Assembly: GCA_963854835.1 (NCBI GenBank)
Contig: OY978526.1
Coordinates: 66,750,765-66,814,764, forward strand
Direction: 5' to 3'
DNA length: 64,000 nt
Source of the DNA: Megamerina dolium
Lineage: Eukaryota; Arthropoda; Insecta; Diptera; Megamerinidae
Position numbers and translations under genes: made by a program. Below, piece by piece: positions 47,716 through 60,610 of the stretch. The number at the start of each line of letters is the position of its first letter. Position 1 is the first letter of the stretch. Below the pieces are notes generated by a model. That model did not search any database, was not told where the DNA came from, and saw only the letters and a program-made list of their open reading frames with translations.

Positions 47716-49767
47716 ATGTTATCAAATATTATAATCTTTTTTATAAAATTCTGGAAAGCAAACATTTTCATCAATGCAGAAATTGAATTGCAACATTTTT
47801 GAGCCATTTAACTATTATAAATCTGGAGTCACGAGTTTTAAAAATAATCTTCTATATTAAAATACATTAATAAATAATATTGAATAATTCTACTGGACGA
47901 ACTTACAACATAGAAAAATACAAAAATAGTGGTAGAACAATTTTTAGAAATTATGTCAGAATAATGAGTATGACTTTTTACATAAGCTTCTTATTTTATA
48001 TAGAGAAATTTGGAGACTTTCACAGGAACAAATAATAAACACAATTTTCTCTGAGAAAAAGAAAAAATTGCACTAGATATTTACGTAATTTAATCTTGTC
48101 AAGTATGCGGCTTTTTATATTATATTTACATTCAAATAAACGTTACCTTGAATGCATTTTTTTTTATGGATGCTTTTCTATACTTTATATGATTTCTAAA
48201 ATACAATATATACATATGTATGATTTCAAAGAAAAAAATGTCTTTTGCAGAAAAGCATTGAGAAGACAAGCCAAGGGCGTACACATACAATATGTTAACC
48301 CAGAATTTTTTACTTTGTCGCTTACACCAAATAATCGTATACACAGTATGAACATAGTAGAATATTATTTTTAGCCGCTAAACTTATTCGTTTTGCGTTG
48401 GTTTCCTTTATCATAGAAATATCAACAACATAGAAATGAACAAAATAATCATTTAAATGAGAATCCATATAAGCTGCTGACTGTCATAGTTGGATAAACT
48501 TTAGCTCGAGTTCGCGTTCTACTTATCGCATATTTTTGGTTCAAAGTTGTTTTTTTTTTTGGCAAAAAAATCCTTGCAATTTCAAATTTGCAGCAATTTT
48601 CTACTCTCTATATATGTATGCATCGTATTATATGTGTATGTTGGTACAGAAGTAAATTTATATGTTGGAAGCTTGTTTTAAAACTCGTTATGATGTTGAA
48701 AGTCGTTGTCTTGATAATAGCGATGATGATGATGATGGTGCTTAGTGGCAGTAACATCTACTAATGCTGGCATGAAGTGTGTTATAAATATAGTAATAGT
48801 CATATACATATATGAGCAGCATTAGAGATATGTTTTATTTATAGTCTTAGTAAAATTATATACAATGGTTTAAGTACTAGTTTCACCTAGAATGGATCTT
48901 TAAGTCAAGAATTCACTATAATATTTTTATGAGATGCAAGTTCAATACAAAAAATGATTACTAATTTAAAAGTAGTAAAGTAGAACGAAGATTATATTAA
49001 AAATATTGTATTAGGTATAAATTATGGAGGAAAGCCTTGAAAAATGTGTGCTCTCTGATAGACCGTTCCTAAACTACCGAGAAACTAGAACACCAAATAT
49101 AAAAAAACGGTCATCTATTCGCAAAGACATATACATAATGATTACCCTTTAACACCAAGCAATTGAATTTTTAAATATAAAATTGTAGGCTTAACTGTTG
49201 CTTTTACGGAAGATTACGTAAGTTATAGCATTATAAAAAAAGTGTTTTTGTTATACATCTTTGCATGACAGCTATATGGAAGATAAAGTAATTTATAACG
49301 ATTCAACATTTTTTTTAATCAGTGAATTTCTATGAGGGCTAGTTTAAATAGTTGGAGTGGCTAACAAAGTTTTTTTCTAATTACTCTGCACTAGAATTTA
49401 ATTTACATGACAAATACGGTTGTCTTACAAGAAAGAGTAAGGAAATTATGGCGATTTAAAACTGTTACAAATTATGCATCTCCGTTAAATGTCGATTTAA
49501 TTCGTCCGCTCTAGTTGAAGATATGTCCATTTTTTTCCACACATGTTGATACAACTATCCTTAATTATGATACTAGAGTAAATTTGAGAGATATATGCTG
49601 ATACATGTGTTTACGATATTATAGCTGCTTAAGTTAGCCGACAAAGATTGTGCAGTGAATTTGTCTCAAATTTTGTATTTCGAATCTGTGATGATACATT
49701 GAAAAGCTTGCTTAAGGCATAAGGAGAGACAGCACTATGAAAAGAGGTACAAAGCATTCAAAAATGA
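47716..49767. other. unassigned AT-rich DNA
   Basis: I see no gene. A GATGAT microsatellite near 48721-48739 is present. Confidence 0.5.
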
Positions 49768-50200
49768 TCGAGAAGTCGACAAAAACTTGAAGTTGGAAGA
49801 AAATTGTAGTCAAAAATCATCATTTCAACACACTCTACAAGTCTCTCATCATGCCTGTCATTACATATGGCGCCAATGCTTAAACAATTTGCACCTCAGA
49901 TGAGAGAATACTCGCAGTTTTCGAGGGAAAAATCCTACGCAAAATCTTTGGACCTATTAGCTGTCTGTCCACACCGACATAGAAAAGTGCATTAAAATTC
50001 AGCGGCTGTTGAAGAAAGTGTTATATTCGGAACTCGATGGTGGACGACGTAGAAGAGGCAGACCTAATCTCCGGTGGAAAGGCCAAGTACTGGAGAACTT
50101 CCCACCGCTTGAAATTTCTTACTGGCGCCAACTAGCGAAGGAAAGAGCTGGCTGCCGAAGCATGCTAGATTCGGCATAAGTCGATTTTCGGTTATAATAG
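49768..50200 (+). mobile_element. LINE copy 2 (3' end only)
   Basis: This plus-strand fragment matches the 3' part of the LINE at 15.9-17.3 kb. Shared blocks include ACACTCTACAAGTCTCTCAT, CATGCCTGTC, TACGCAA-ATCTTTGGACCTAT, TCCGGTGGAAAG-CCAAGTAC and GGCATAA-TCGAT-TTCGGTT. It has several small deletions and frame breaks, including the loss of the region around RLRWLGHVERM. The (TAAG)n tail is not evident. It is clearly older or more damaged than the first copy. Confidence 0.8.
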
Positions 50201-50279
50201 GTAACTTGAGAGAGATAGCATACAAACTTAACAGGACGCATGAGTACGTTAGTTTGATTTTGATCGAAAATTTGAGCAT

Positions 50280-50480
50280 TGGATGCGTCACTGTAAGACT
50301 CTGCTCCAAAAAAACCGAATTTTTGCTATGAATGTGTGCAATTTTATCACTGAAAACTAAACGCATGTACTCGAACAAGCACCGTATTCACCAAATTTGG
50401 TAACGTGTAACTACGTTCTCTTGCCAAAATTGAAATTAACGAAATCGCTGAAATATAGAATATACGATATTATTAATTTT
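50280..50480 (+). pseudogene. mariner transposase relic (third-Asp region)
   Basis: The plus strand reads TLLQKNRIFAMN, then EQAPYSPNLVTCNYVLLPKL and KLTKSLKYRIYD. The layout matches the mariner branch with PPYSPDLAPCDFFLFPKLK, here with both Asp positions changed to Asn in the surviving text. It follows the second LINE copy. A related scrap lies at about 15.8 kb. Confidence 0.5.
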
Positions 50481-52110
50481 AAGGCTTCTCTCACAGAACC
50501 TCACAGAAAAGAACCTCTTCCACCTAATGTGAAGTCTAAGTGCAATAGTAAAAATTTACCTGCTCTACATATGTACGTGCTACCTGTTAACTGATCTCAT
50601 AAAGAACACTCACATACATTACCAGCTTCTACTTACTGTTACAGTTATTGCATCATTGCTATCAACACTACCACAACCATTGCCATCAAGTATGTATCTA
50701 GATACATATGTGTTGAAAAAAATTTCATGTTTAGCGATGAGGGGGGAAAAGAAAATAAGGAACAACAACAACAACAGTAAGTAAAATTACCGAAAGGTGT
50801 ACCAAAACAACAACGATAAACAGCAAATGGTTTCTACAAGATGATGCAGCATACTTATAAGAAGAGGGACTTCTGCGATTACTACCATAACCATGAGTTG
50901 TAGTAATATTCTTTTCTATAACATCAATTTTATATAGAATACCAACAGATATATACGTATATACAAAATCGTATATGCATTAAGGTGTCCTCATAATGTA
51001 TGGGGACATTTTTTGAATAGGAATTCCAGTTATCGAAAGCTGAAAATATTCGATTTGTTAATAATCGGATGAACTTTCGAACTAAAAATCTACAAATATT
51101 ACTATATCTGCTCATAAATCACCTACAAGAGTTTGAAATATAAATCTGGTTCCCATTAGATTTACCTCTTCAATATTTTTTCCGAACTTATTTACCACAT
51201 ATTATCCGCAGTCGAACATTTTTAGACTATGAGATATGGAAAAAAAAAGAATTTACAAAATATTGATCACCCTAATGTATATATCTTAGTGTATATGGGA
51301 TTTTAAGTATTTTAAGCATAAACGTGTCTGAGTATTTCATATTAAGCATTTTTTTTTGTATTTTTATTATTTTCAATTTTTTTTTTATGCATTCTAACTA
51401 GACGGCACTAGACTTATGATAAGCAAAGAATTTGAGATTTAAGATGTAAGATACATTTAATAAAATATAAGTATTAGAATGTTTATACATACAGCACTCG
51501 AGTATACGAAAAATATGCTAAGAATATGATTTTTGTAGGCATTGACTTAAAAGCTTTTGCAAGAAAATTGTCTGGCAAACAGAAAATATTCGCAAGGTTT
51601 TTAACAATCTTTTTTACTACTGAACACAGTGGCATTGAAAAATATATGTCGGTGAACATTCAAAGTAATCAATCAAAGTAATTGATGTGAAATATTCCAT
51701 ATGCATCTCAAAAACATTCTTAAAACTTTGTCGGATTGGATTTTAGACAGCAACGTCTATTCTTGGGTTTATTACAATGGGTTGGTGTGTTATGATGATT
51801 TAACGTCGTCTAAAACTTTTTCAAGCTTCTCTCTTCAAGCTTCATCCTTAACCAGCGCGTTTCACTCATATCTAAAACATTAATTAGTTAATTGTTAACA
51901 AAAATAAGCAAAAATTTGAAATTGTGTCAGAGATATGATAAAGCAAGAAGTCAAACAAATATCTCATGAAGTGACAGCTGCCACAGACTTCACATTGATG
52001 TTTCAGATTTTGTCGACAATTCCTGGTATTAAGATTATTCTGAAACATAATGGTTCCTCATTATCAAAAATGTTCGTACGATCATGCTCATATTTAGCTG
52101 CACAAAATAT
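50481..52110. other. unassigned AT-rich DNA
   Basis: I see no gene. Two frames near 51.7-52.2 kb are open for 60-80 codons but have no recognisable motif. Confidence 0.5.
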
Positions 52111-52200
52111 ATACCCTACACCAAAAGTCAAGCATCTATTGAGTTTGTGCGTCCGTAACTATCTGTTGGTACGATAACTGCCGTAATTGAAGAGAAATCG
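52111..52200 (+). repeat. family 1 head fragment
   Basis: TATACCCTACACCAAAAGTC and AAGCATCTATTGAGTTTGTG match the head of the 36.4-kb composite element closely, but no ~153-bp units follow before the (TA)n tract. Confidence 0.6.
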
Positions 52201-52360
52201 AAGTAAACAGTTACAGATAGGATTATTTGGATCAACGAACCTGCGAAGTCGTGATGTGTGAAAACTTAAGGCTCCAAAATGTACATAAAATGGTATTAAA
52301 AACTCGTAAGTAAAATTAGTCTTACCCTGTTAGAAAATAGTTATATGTTAGAAATAGGAT

Positions 52361-52513
<153 letters not shown>

Positions 52514-52538
52514 CTAAATCTAAATATAAATCTATATA

Positions 52539-53667
52539 AAGGGTTATCCATTTTGCGATTTCAAAAGTAAATGTAAATAAAATACATATAAAATATTTTT
52601 TATCATGATATTTCTTTTTTATTATAAAGTTTGAACGTTGACATTATGTGTGAAATACTACGTCATTTAAATGACCACCACGCGAATTGTTGCAAGCATC
52701 GATTCTTTTGAGGTAATTTTCGACCACTTTTTGACACATATTGGGCGGTATCTCAGCCATAACGTGACGAATGTTGGTTTTTAGGTGCTCAAGAGTTAAA
52801 GGTTTATCTGCATAAACCACGGTCTTTCGCGTAGCCCCACAAAAAAAAGTCAAGCGGTGTCAAATCGCATGATCTTGGTGGCCACTTGATATCGCCACGA
52901 CGAGAAATTACGCGGCCAGAAAATTTCTCTTGCAATAAAGCCATATTCGCTCGAGTTGTGTGGCATGTGGCACCGTCTTGTTGAAACCATATATTCTCTA
53001 AGTCGTATTCTTCAATAGCAGGCAAAAAAAAGTCGGTTATCATATGACCATAACGCTCCGAATTGACGGTGACAGTCGTTCCATCGTCGTTTTCGAAGAA
53101 GTAAGGTCCAATCACACCTCCGGACCAAAGAGCGCACCAAGCAGTGACTGTAGTGACTGTAGTGGCCTCTCTTCAATTACTTGAGGATTCTCAGAACCCC
53201 AAATATGACAATTTTGTTTGTTAACATACCCACCGAGTGAGAAATGTGCTTCGTCGCTGAAGAAAATTTTGTTCGAAAAATTGCCGTCCACCGCCTGTTG
53301 TTCAAGCACGCATTCAACGTATCTACGACGTTCTGAATGGTCAGCTGGCTTCAGTTGTTGTGTGAGCTGGATTTTATATGGATGTAGGTGTAGATCCAAA
53401 TGCAAAATACGCCATAATGTGCCGTAAGACAGTTGGACGATTATGTAAACCATAATCTCCTCTTAAAGCACGATATGTGGCTGTGGCAGAATCACCATTT
53501 TTGTAGTAGGTTTTTACAATTTTAATGCGTTGTGCGATAGTTAAGCGATCCATTTTCGCAAATGTCAGACTTTGAACTGAAAAAGAAAGAAATTGTTTTA
53601 ACAACTCAGTTTCACAGATGTCGAATTCTAGCCCTATACTTTTGAAACCCCGAAATGGATAACCCTT
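52539..53667 (-). mobile_element. DD41D (rosa-like) Tc1-mariner transposon, copy 2
   Basis: This 1129-bp copy has the same TIRs as the copy at 23.7 kb (AAGGGTTATCCATTT at each end), and the sequences are very similar between indels. A deletion of about 170 bp removes the region between the two DNA-binding helices (junction at about 53430). The right flank TA is one base short (CCCTTATATA), which fits slippage in the adjoining TA tract. It is inserted in a (TA)n microsatellite. Confidence 0.88.
52644..53553 (-). pseudogene. DD41D transposase, internally deleted
   Basis: From the ATG at 53553 it reads MDRLTIAQRIKIVKTYYKNG, as in copy 1, then GLHNRPT joined by deletion to the VLRHIMAYF frame; the LSYGTLWRIL frame resumes on the same DNA. 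Catalytic motifs FFSDEAHF, WFQQDGATCHT and CDLTPLDFFLWGYAKD are all present. Differences from copy 1 include a small rearrangement near 53145-53162, where GTGACTGTA is duplicated, and an extra C near 52818 that shifts the frame before the C-terminal KPLTLEHLKTNIRHV. The A-run that breaks copy 1 has eight A here and stays in frame. It is inactive. Confidence 0.87.
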
Positions 53668-54002
<335 letters not shown>

Positions 54003-55500
54003 TCTTTTTTATATAGATATAATGTATGTGTATACATATTCATATTAAAATATGTGTACATTAAGAGTATATGAGTATACTACTCTTACGCTACATCTCT
54101 ACTTGTGGATATAGATGGGTACATATTGTAGACAGTATATGTAGTATGCTTAGTATGCTGTAGTATATGTAGATACTAAACGTAAAGGAAGGTAAAAGCA
54201 ATCTTGTTTATATTTTGTAGTTTCTTATTTGTAAGTAGCTGTTGTTTTTAGTTGCTTCTTTTCTTTTTATTATTTTATTTATTGCTGTTTTTGTTGTTAT
54301 TGTGTTTATTGCAATCTTTTTTTGACTTTCTGTTCAACACAAAATTTTTCAGTAAAAGTAATCTTGTTGTGTCCTTGTTGTTGTTGTTTTACCATAACTC
54401 AACTTGGTGCTGCTTCGCTTGGTTGCTTGGTGTGCTTTCTTGCCCATTTACTTACAAACACACAAACACACACACAACAATGCACAAAATAAATAAATAA
54501 AGAAGCATTTTCGTAAGATTTTCCATATAAAATCTCCGTTTACAAGTATCTATATGTACATAAGTAACATTATGTATGTGTGTGTGTAAGTACAATATTT
54601 TCCTTTTACTTGCTTATAAGGAAAATATAATTTACCAAAAATTGCTTAAAAGCTTATTATATTCAATTTTCTGTAGTTGAAAGGATATTAGATGTGAATA
54701 TTAGCAGGCTATTTGGATGTTTTTCGCAACAACAATATCTGGAACAAGAACAAAAGTATAAGTATGAGAAAAATATATGTATACATACTGATGAGTTGAG
54801 AAATCAATTTTCAATTAGTCATAACTGTATACAATGTACACAACATATATACACATCCAAGCAGTATTTCCCCTTACCTTTAAAGCTTGGGATAAAGAAC
54901 TTTGAAGCAACATTGCTAACAGAAGTCCGATGTCAATTTTTAAGAGTTTATCCCAATATAGGATTACGTGAGAAAATATATTTTGACTAACGAAATGTTT
55001 AGCACCATATTTATGGAAATTCCTAAGATGAAAATAAGCAATCTATATTTTGTATTTGTATATTCCGCTTCAGTTCCCTTTCAAAGTACATTGACTAATC
55101 TTGGTAAATTAGACTTTGCTGAATTCATGATCAAACATTTTGTGTGCCGATCACTTCACTTGAAGTTTAGTTCGAATTACTGCGCCATATTAAGTGTGAG
55201 TTCGCTTATTTACAATTTCCTCACTTAAGTTTGTTTTGGTTATACAACCGTTTTTTATGGAAGCACATTTAGAGGTCTTTTGTGATACCGTACATCCATT
55301 GTGCTGCTTAGAAAAGGTTTTTTAATTGCGAGAACAATAGTTCTGACATTTTTAGATTGCGTCGCCTAAATCGTCGATTTAAATATCCGTCCATCTATGA
55401 ACATACCTTTCCACGGACTTTCGCCTACGACAACCATATTTGACACATATACGACATATATTTGACACATTTTATTTGACCCTGTAAAAATACATTTACA
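54003..55500. other. unassigned AT-rich DNA
   Basis: I see no gene. Two frames at 54.69-54.99 and 54.97-55.23 kb are open but carry no motif that I recognise. Confidence 0.5.
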
Positions 55501-55504
55501 AGAG

Positions 55505-55838
55505 AAGGGCGAACCACAAAAGACTTATATATCTATCAACAATAAAACCAATATGGACTTATGGATATCAATTATGGGGAAGTTCTAAAACAACACATCG
55601 GAACAAAATTCAAAAATGTAAAAACAAAATTTTACGAACAATTACTGGAGCTTACAGATATGTAACAAATGATGAATTATATAAAGACTTGAATATACCA
55701 ATAATCGATAAAGTCATAAAGCAACATGCAATGAAACTCGAGAAGAGATTGCTACATCAGCCCAACATTGAGGCAATTCGACTTTTAGATGTCACATATG
55801 AATTCAGAAGACTAAAAAGAAAAGGCCTTATGAGTTAG
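55505..55838 (+). pseudogene. jockey-type LINE, C-terminal end of ORF2
   Basis: One uninterrupted plus-strand frame reads LIYLSTIKPIWTYGYQLWGS, NKIQKCKNKILRTITGAYRY, VTNDELYKDLNIPIIDKVIK and EKRLLHQPNIEAIRLLD before TAG. This is the conserved C-terminal domain that follows the RT thumb in jockey-clade elements (KPIWTYGxQLWG, then QRFQNKxLR and TNxxLHxDLxxP). There is no start and no RT, so it is a strongly 5'-truncated copy. About 130 bp downstream a mariner element begins. Confidence 0.8.
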
Positions 55839-55970
55839 TAGGGTAAATATACTCAAGCCAAGAAAACAGGATATCGATTATGCTATTCCATACAAGTTTT
55901 AATAATTTCACTATTGAGTATTGCATTGTCATAATTGGTAATTAATTATTGTAAAGTAAGATTGTACTAT

Positions 55971-57203
55971 TATATAAGGTTTAGTAAAAAGAAATCCATT
56001 ATTTTTACAATATATGGTTTTAGTAATCTGTATCTCGCGTTGTATAAGTGCGATTGGGTTACGCTAGATGGCATTAGAAAGATAGGATTTCGTACTAAAT
56101 AAACTTTCCAGGCAGTTTTGTAATTGCTTGACTCAGTATTGTTTGAGCACGCATCAAAGTTGGACACCAGTAAAGAGAAAATATGCCATATTTTACAGTT
56201 TTTCTTCGATAAAGGTGAAAACGCAAGCCAGATGACTGAAAATGTGAATAGTGTTTATGGTCCTGATACTTTAACAGCCAATCACGTGCAATTTTGGTTT
56301 CGTCGCTTCCGTTCCGGTAATTTTGAAGTCGAAGATGCACCACGCTCTGGAAGGCCAATTGTCGAAAATATCGATAAAATAATGGAAATCATCGAGTCTA
56401 ACCATCATGTAAGCACTGTTTCTATTGCCCAGGAGCTAAACATTGCACAAAAAACCGTTCGGAACTATTTAAATAAGGCTGGATACAAAAAGAAGCTCGA
56501 TGTATGGGTGCCACACGAGTTAACGAAAAAAAAAACCGCTAAAAAACGAATATCCATCTGTGAATCCCTGCTGAATCGCAACAAAATCGATACATTTCTG
56601 AAGCAGATGGTTACTGGTAATGACAACGTCTAGTGAAAGCGGTCGTGTTCGAATCCGGATATGCTGGCGCAAACGGTGGCCAAGCCAGGATTGACGGTCA
56701 GGAAGGTTTTGCTATATGTTTGGTGGGATTGGCAGGGAATCATCTACTATGAGCTACTCCCCTACGGCTAAACTGTTAATTCGGACATGTCCTGTCTACA
56801 ATTTGACCGTCTGAAGGAAGCAAGCGGAGAGGAATTGTGCCACACACATCGATAGTGATTCGCCAAAAGCTCCGGGAGCTTAGTTGGGAGGTTCTTATGC
56901 ATCCATCTTATAGGCCGGACCTGGCAACAAGTGATTACTACCTGATCCTGTCTATGACGAATGTTTTTGCTGGTGAAAAATTCGCCTCAAGAGAAGCTTG
57001 TGAAAATCGACTGTCCCAGTTTTTTGCCAATAGGGATGAGGGTTTCTATGAGAGTGGCATTATGAAATTACCTTCAAAATGGCAACAAGTCATCGAACAA
57101 AACGGTGCATATTTGACCTAAAGCGGATCATTCTAACTGTGCAAAATAAAACCTTAAATTTAATACAAAAATAATGGATCTTTTTTTACTAACCCTTATA
57201 TAA
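55971..57203 (+). mobile_element. mariner element with both TIRs
   Basis: The ends TATAAGGTTTAGTAAAAAG and the reverse complement of TATAAGGGTTAGTAAAAAAA, both continuing with ATCCATTATTTTT, form a TIR of about 34 bp with three mismatches. The sequence around both ends is TATA, so the TA duplication cannot be placed to the base. Total length near 1.23 kb is normal for mariner. The transposase inside is broken. Confidence 0.85.
56124..57121 (+). pseudogene. mariner transposase, full span but broken
   Basis: The homology starts around LDTSKEKICHILQFFFDKGE (first helix-turn-helix) and goes on through VQFWFRRFRSGNFEVEDAP, RSGRP, VSIAQELNIAQKTVRNYL (second helix-turn-helix) and DVWVPHELTKK. The first Asp motif has become VTGNDNV and is followed at once by a stop. 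KVLLYVWWDWQGIIYYELL is in another frame, the second Asp motif is deleted just before PHTSIVIRQKLREL, and the third survives as RPDLATSDYYLIL. The C-terminus KLPSKWQQVIEQNGAYLT is intact. The original start codon is probably lost (Lys-Leu where Met-Leu is expected). It is inactive. Confidence 0.88.
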
Positions 57204-59844
57204 ATGCTATAATAAAAAAACATCCTCTGTCTAGTGCAGTTTTCATACAAAATAATAATAATAATAATTTTCAATGTATAATATTTTGCTAGAAATGATC
57301 GAGTCACACTCACTATTTGAGCTTGCTGCCATACGAATCACAACATTTTTTAAAACTTTCACGATAACTTAGGTAGTGTTAATTTTAGGACAACAATATT
57401 TGACACTAAATATGGACAAACCAGACCCACCATCTAATATAGCTGTAATACTTACACAATATTTTATATACGACCACTATATATGACACATTGATTGACA
57501 TTGTTAAACGTTTTTCTGTTCAGTTCTCAGAGCATGGAATCTAAAAAACATGGTTTTAAATTGGATGAAGGTTAAGTTTTGAATATAGTTAGCTTTTCAC
57601 AATTATGTGCGATATTTTATTCCTTTTCTCATTCTTCATGTATAAACTATCTCCTCTATGTTCATTTTACAAAAATGTCAAATTCAATAGGAGGTCATCA
57701 GGTAATTTATATTTTACCGAGTCTTTTGATAATCAAACATGGCTTCACATGTAAAAGGTCTCATTTCAAAGTGATGTCATAAAAGATCAAAATAACGATA
57801 AACATCTCAACACTACAAAATGCTCTCTAAAAAGATAATAGCATTTTTAACACATCCTGTGTTAAAGATAATAAGGAAAACAAGAAGTGTATACCTCTTA
57901 TTTATAGCAATATTAAGTATTCTTAAACTGTACGTAGAAACGCTCATCCTCTATTATTTCTTACATAAATAAGGTACCCTAGTTATCTATCGTTATCTAT
58001 CTTTATATGTTTATGTACTCGTACATCTTCGGGCAATGAGTGTATGGAAATATGGTAAAAGGATAATGTCCATCATTTTTGATAAATAAACGTCTTAGGT
58101 TATCCCCCCCCCCCCCTCTCTCTCTCTTTCAATAACAATTTTTTTTATCCTATATGCATATATAGTCTTTTCAGAAATTCATACTCTTTTCATATTTCCG
58201 CATTAATGTACGGTGTACACTATGTATGTCGGTCTTATAATACTTAACCCCTATCTATTTATGCATGTGTGTATGCATTGAAAGCATAACAACAACATTA
58301 ACAACACATCGTAAAGCACCGAAAGTGGATATTCATTGTTGCTTCTATATTCATGTATATTCGTATGTAGTTCTATTTGCATTTTCTTCCTTTTTCATCT
58401 TCAATATACTTAATTTTTTTTTTTTTTTTGTACACTCTCTTCCTGACATCGTTGTAAGCATAGTAGACCCACTATTTGTAAACCTTTGTATATGCTTGTG
58501 TTTTTCCATACATAGTACGTTCATACTCGTACATTGTAACATGGCATGGACCTGTCATAAAAGAGACATTCATAATATTTACAGGAAATAGAAAAATAAT
58601 GTAATGCATCTTTGCATTCTCTTTAGCCCTCTCATTTTGGCATTTTTAATATTTAGTTTTATTTTTTATTCTTTTCCATACACTTCCTTTTCATTTTACC
58701 CCCTCACTCTCTCTGTTTTTCGGTAATGATGGTGTTGCCACTTTGTATATAAATTTATGTATGCAACTCTATAATTGTATGGGTCTTATAAGTATGCTAC
58801 TAGTTATATGTCCTTCATGCCTCATGTTTCTTTTTGTAGCAAGTTGTTTGCCTTCATGTGCTTTTGTAAATATTTTCTCATTTCGTTATGTTGCTGTTGT
58901 TTGTTGGTTGTTTTGTTTCTTTCTCAATTTTGTTCAACTTCTACTTGTTCATTGCCTTTACTTTTCCTCAACACTTTTCATTCGCTTGACGCTGATTTAT
59001 TTATATTTGAACAATTTTTTATTTTATATTTTTACCTTCGCTACTGCGTTCGTCTCTCTGTCTCTCCTTGCATTTAGTATAATAAGATCCTGCAATAAGG
59101 CATATTATGGCATTACTTTGCCAACACCAGCACCAGCATATATACAAAAACAAGTATGCAGGTATGAGAGCACCTTGGTTGCTTCTTCACTATTGTATTA
59201 AATTTACGAGTAATGGTCCATTTTGGCCGCCATCACCATCACCAACGCCATGTGTTTTTATTTTAAGTAGTTCAGTATAATTTACTTATAATGTCCTTGC
59301 TTTAGCGTAAGCATGTCATGCACATAAGAGTATGTGAGACCATAAAGCATGATATTTTCGTAGAAAATTTTATGCTTGAAATAACTTTAGCTTTTGTTAA
59401 TGCATTCGATGAATCTGAAAGTGTTGAAAAGATATATCGTATAACGAACAAAAATAACGGTCTGTACTTCGCTTTGTGATGTTTCATCAATATTTTATCA
59501 CATGAGTACACAATAATCCGCTGAATCTGAGATTTAATTGAATTATGAACTGTAATCGTGATGTTTTTTGAAATTACTTTTAGCAAAAAACCAATGTAAT
59601 AATGACAGTTCTGAAGTATTTCGTCTTTAAGAGATTAAAAATGGATATTGAAACAATTCACGAATTGCAATAGGCAGAAGAATACAAACTGAATTGTAGA
59701 AATACTCATTAAAATTACTCCTCCTTGTGAGACATACATTAACGCCTAAGGTTAGGCATTTGGCGGCCTCGCTATAGCGAAAGGATATTATTTTTTACAC
59801 TAACAAAGTCCTCAAAGTAACTATCAAGTAACTCACCTACCAAG
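57204..59844. other. unassigned AT-rich DNA
   Basis: I see no gene. A C13 run followed by (TC)n lies at about 58104-58128, and T-rich low-complexity frames lie near 58.4 and 58.75-59.2 kb. Confidence 0.5.
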
Positions 59845-59930
59845 TTATAGTTTGATGGCTTTATATTTTCGTGAGTAAAGTGCGAGAACATACTTTTGTA
59901 TGAGAGGTAACAGTGGTTTTTCACTGATTT
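59845..59930 (-). repeat. ~153-bp repeat family 1, single inverted fragment
   Basis: GTGCGAGAACATACTTTTGT and ATGAGAGGTAA match the inverted units at 33.8-34.5 kb. Only about half a unit is recognisable. Confidence 0.45.
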
Positions 59931-60159
59931 TGAATACCAATATTCAGCAGGATTGCTCTCTTAATTCTAGTAATTAGCAGACAAACAGAAATTCCTGATC
60001 ACTAATATATACATACTTTTTCACATACTTGAGGTCGCTGAATTCACATCTTAAGTGGGATTGTCTTGATGGGATTTTACTTCGTTTCGTTGTTAGCATA
60101 AAAAAAATTATGAGGTAAAAATACTAAGAATCGCTCTAGATGGTTAAAATATGTGGCCG

Positions 60160-60610
60160 CCCCAACATAGCTTTTTCGCCTTAAAATTGTTTCTGAATAT
60201 TTTTATCTGCAACTTTACCAACTTATAGCGGTTGCTCTGCAAAATTAATGTTTTTCTTATAAATTTCATATCTACCGCATCCAAGATGCCGCTAAGGGGT
60301 AAAATATATGTCGGACCCCCATTATTTTGAATAGTCAACATTTCTACTGAAGGTACTTACTCTCTATCTTCATTCTTAAGGAGGGATCCCATATAAAAAG
60401 AAATTAAAAACACCTGAAAATTGACAATTAGTCTCATAATTTCTTAGAAATCGCCTTTATAGTGGTGAAATATATGATTGACCCATATTAATTTTTCAGC
60501 CCAAACATTTCTTCTAAATTGCTCCTCTATATTCACCCATTAGGAGGTCAACCATACAAAATGCCAATTTCATTAAAATATGAAAACAGCTGGCGATTCT
60601 GATTGCCGCC
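60160..60610 (+). repeat. dispersed tandem repeat family 2
   Basis: The marks GCAAAATTAATG, ATAAAAAGAAATTAAAAACA and TACAAAATGCCAATTT fall near 60239, 60394 and 60554, so about 155-160 bp apart. GGTGAAATATATGATTGACC and CATTATTTT/CATATTAATTTTTC segments recur between them. The family is the same as at 26.7-27.2 kb. Confidence 0.55.

Noticed and set aside
54694..55228. Two adjacent plus-strand frames of 98 and 86 codons
   Set aside because: They show no recognisable domain, no clear splice signals, and a composition typical of AT-rich non-coding DNA.
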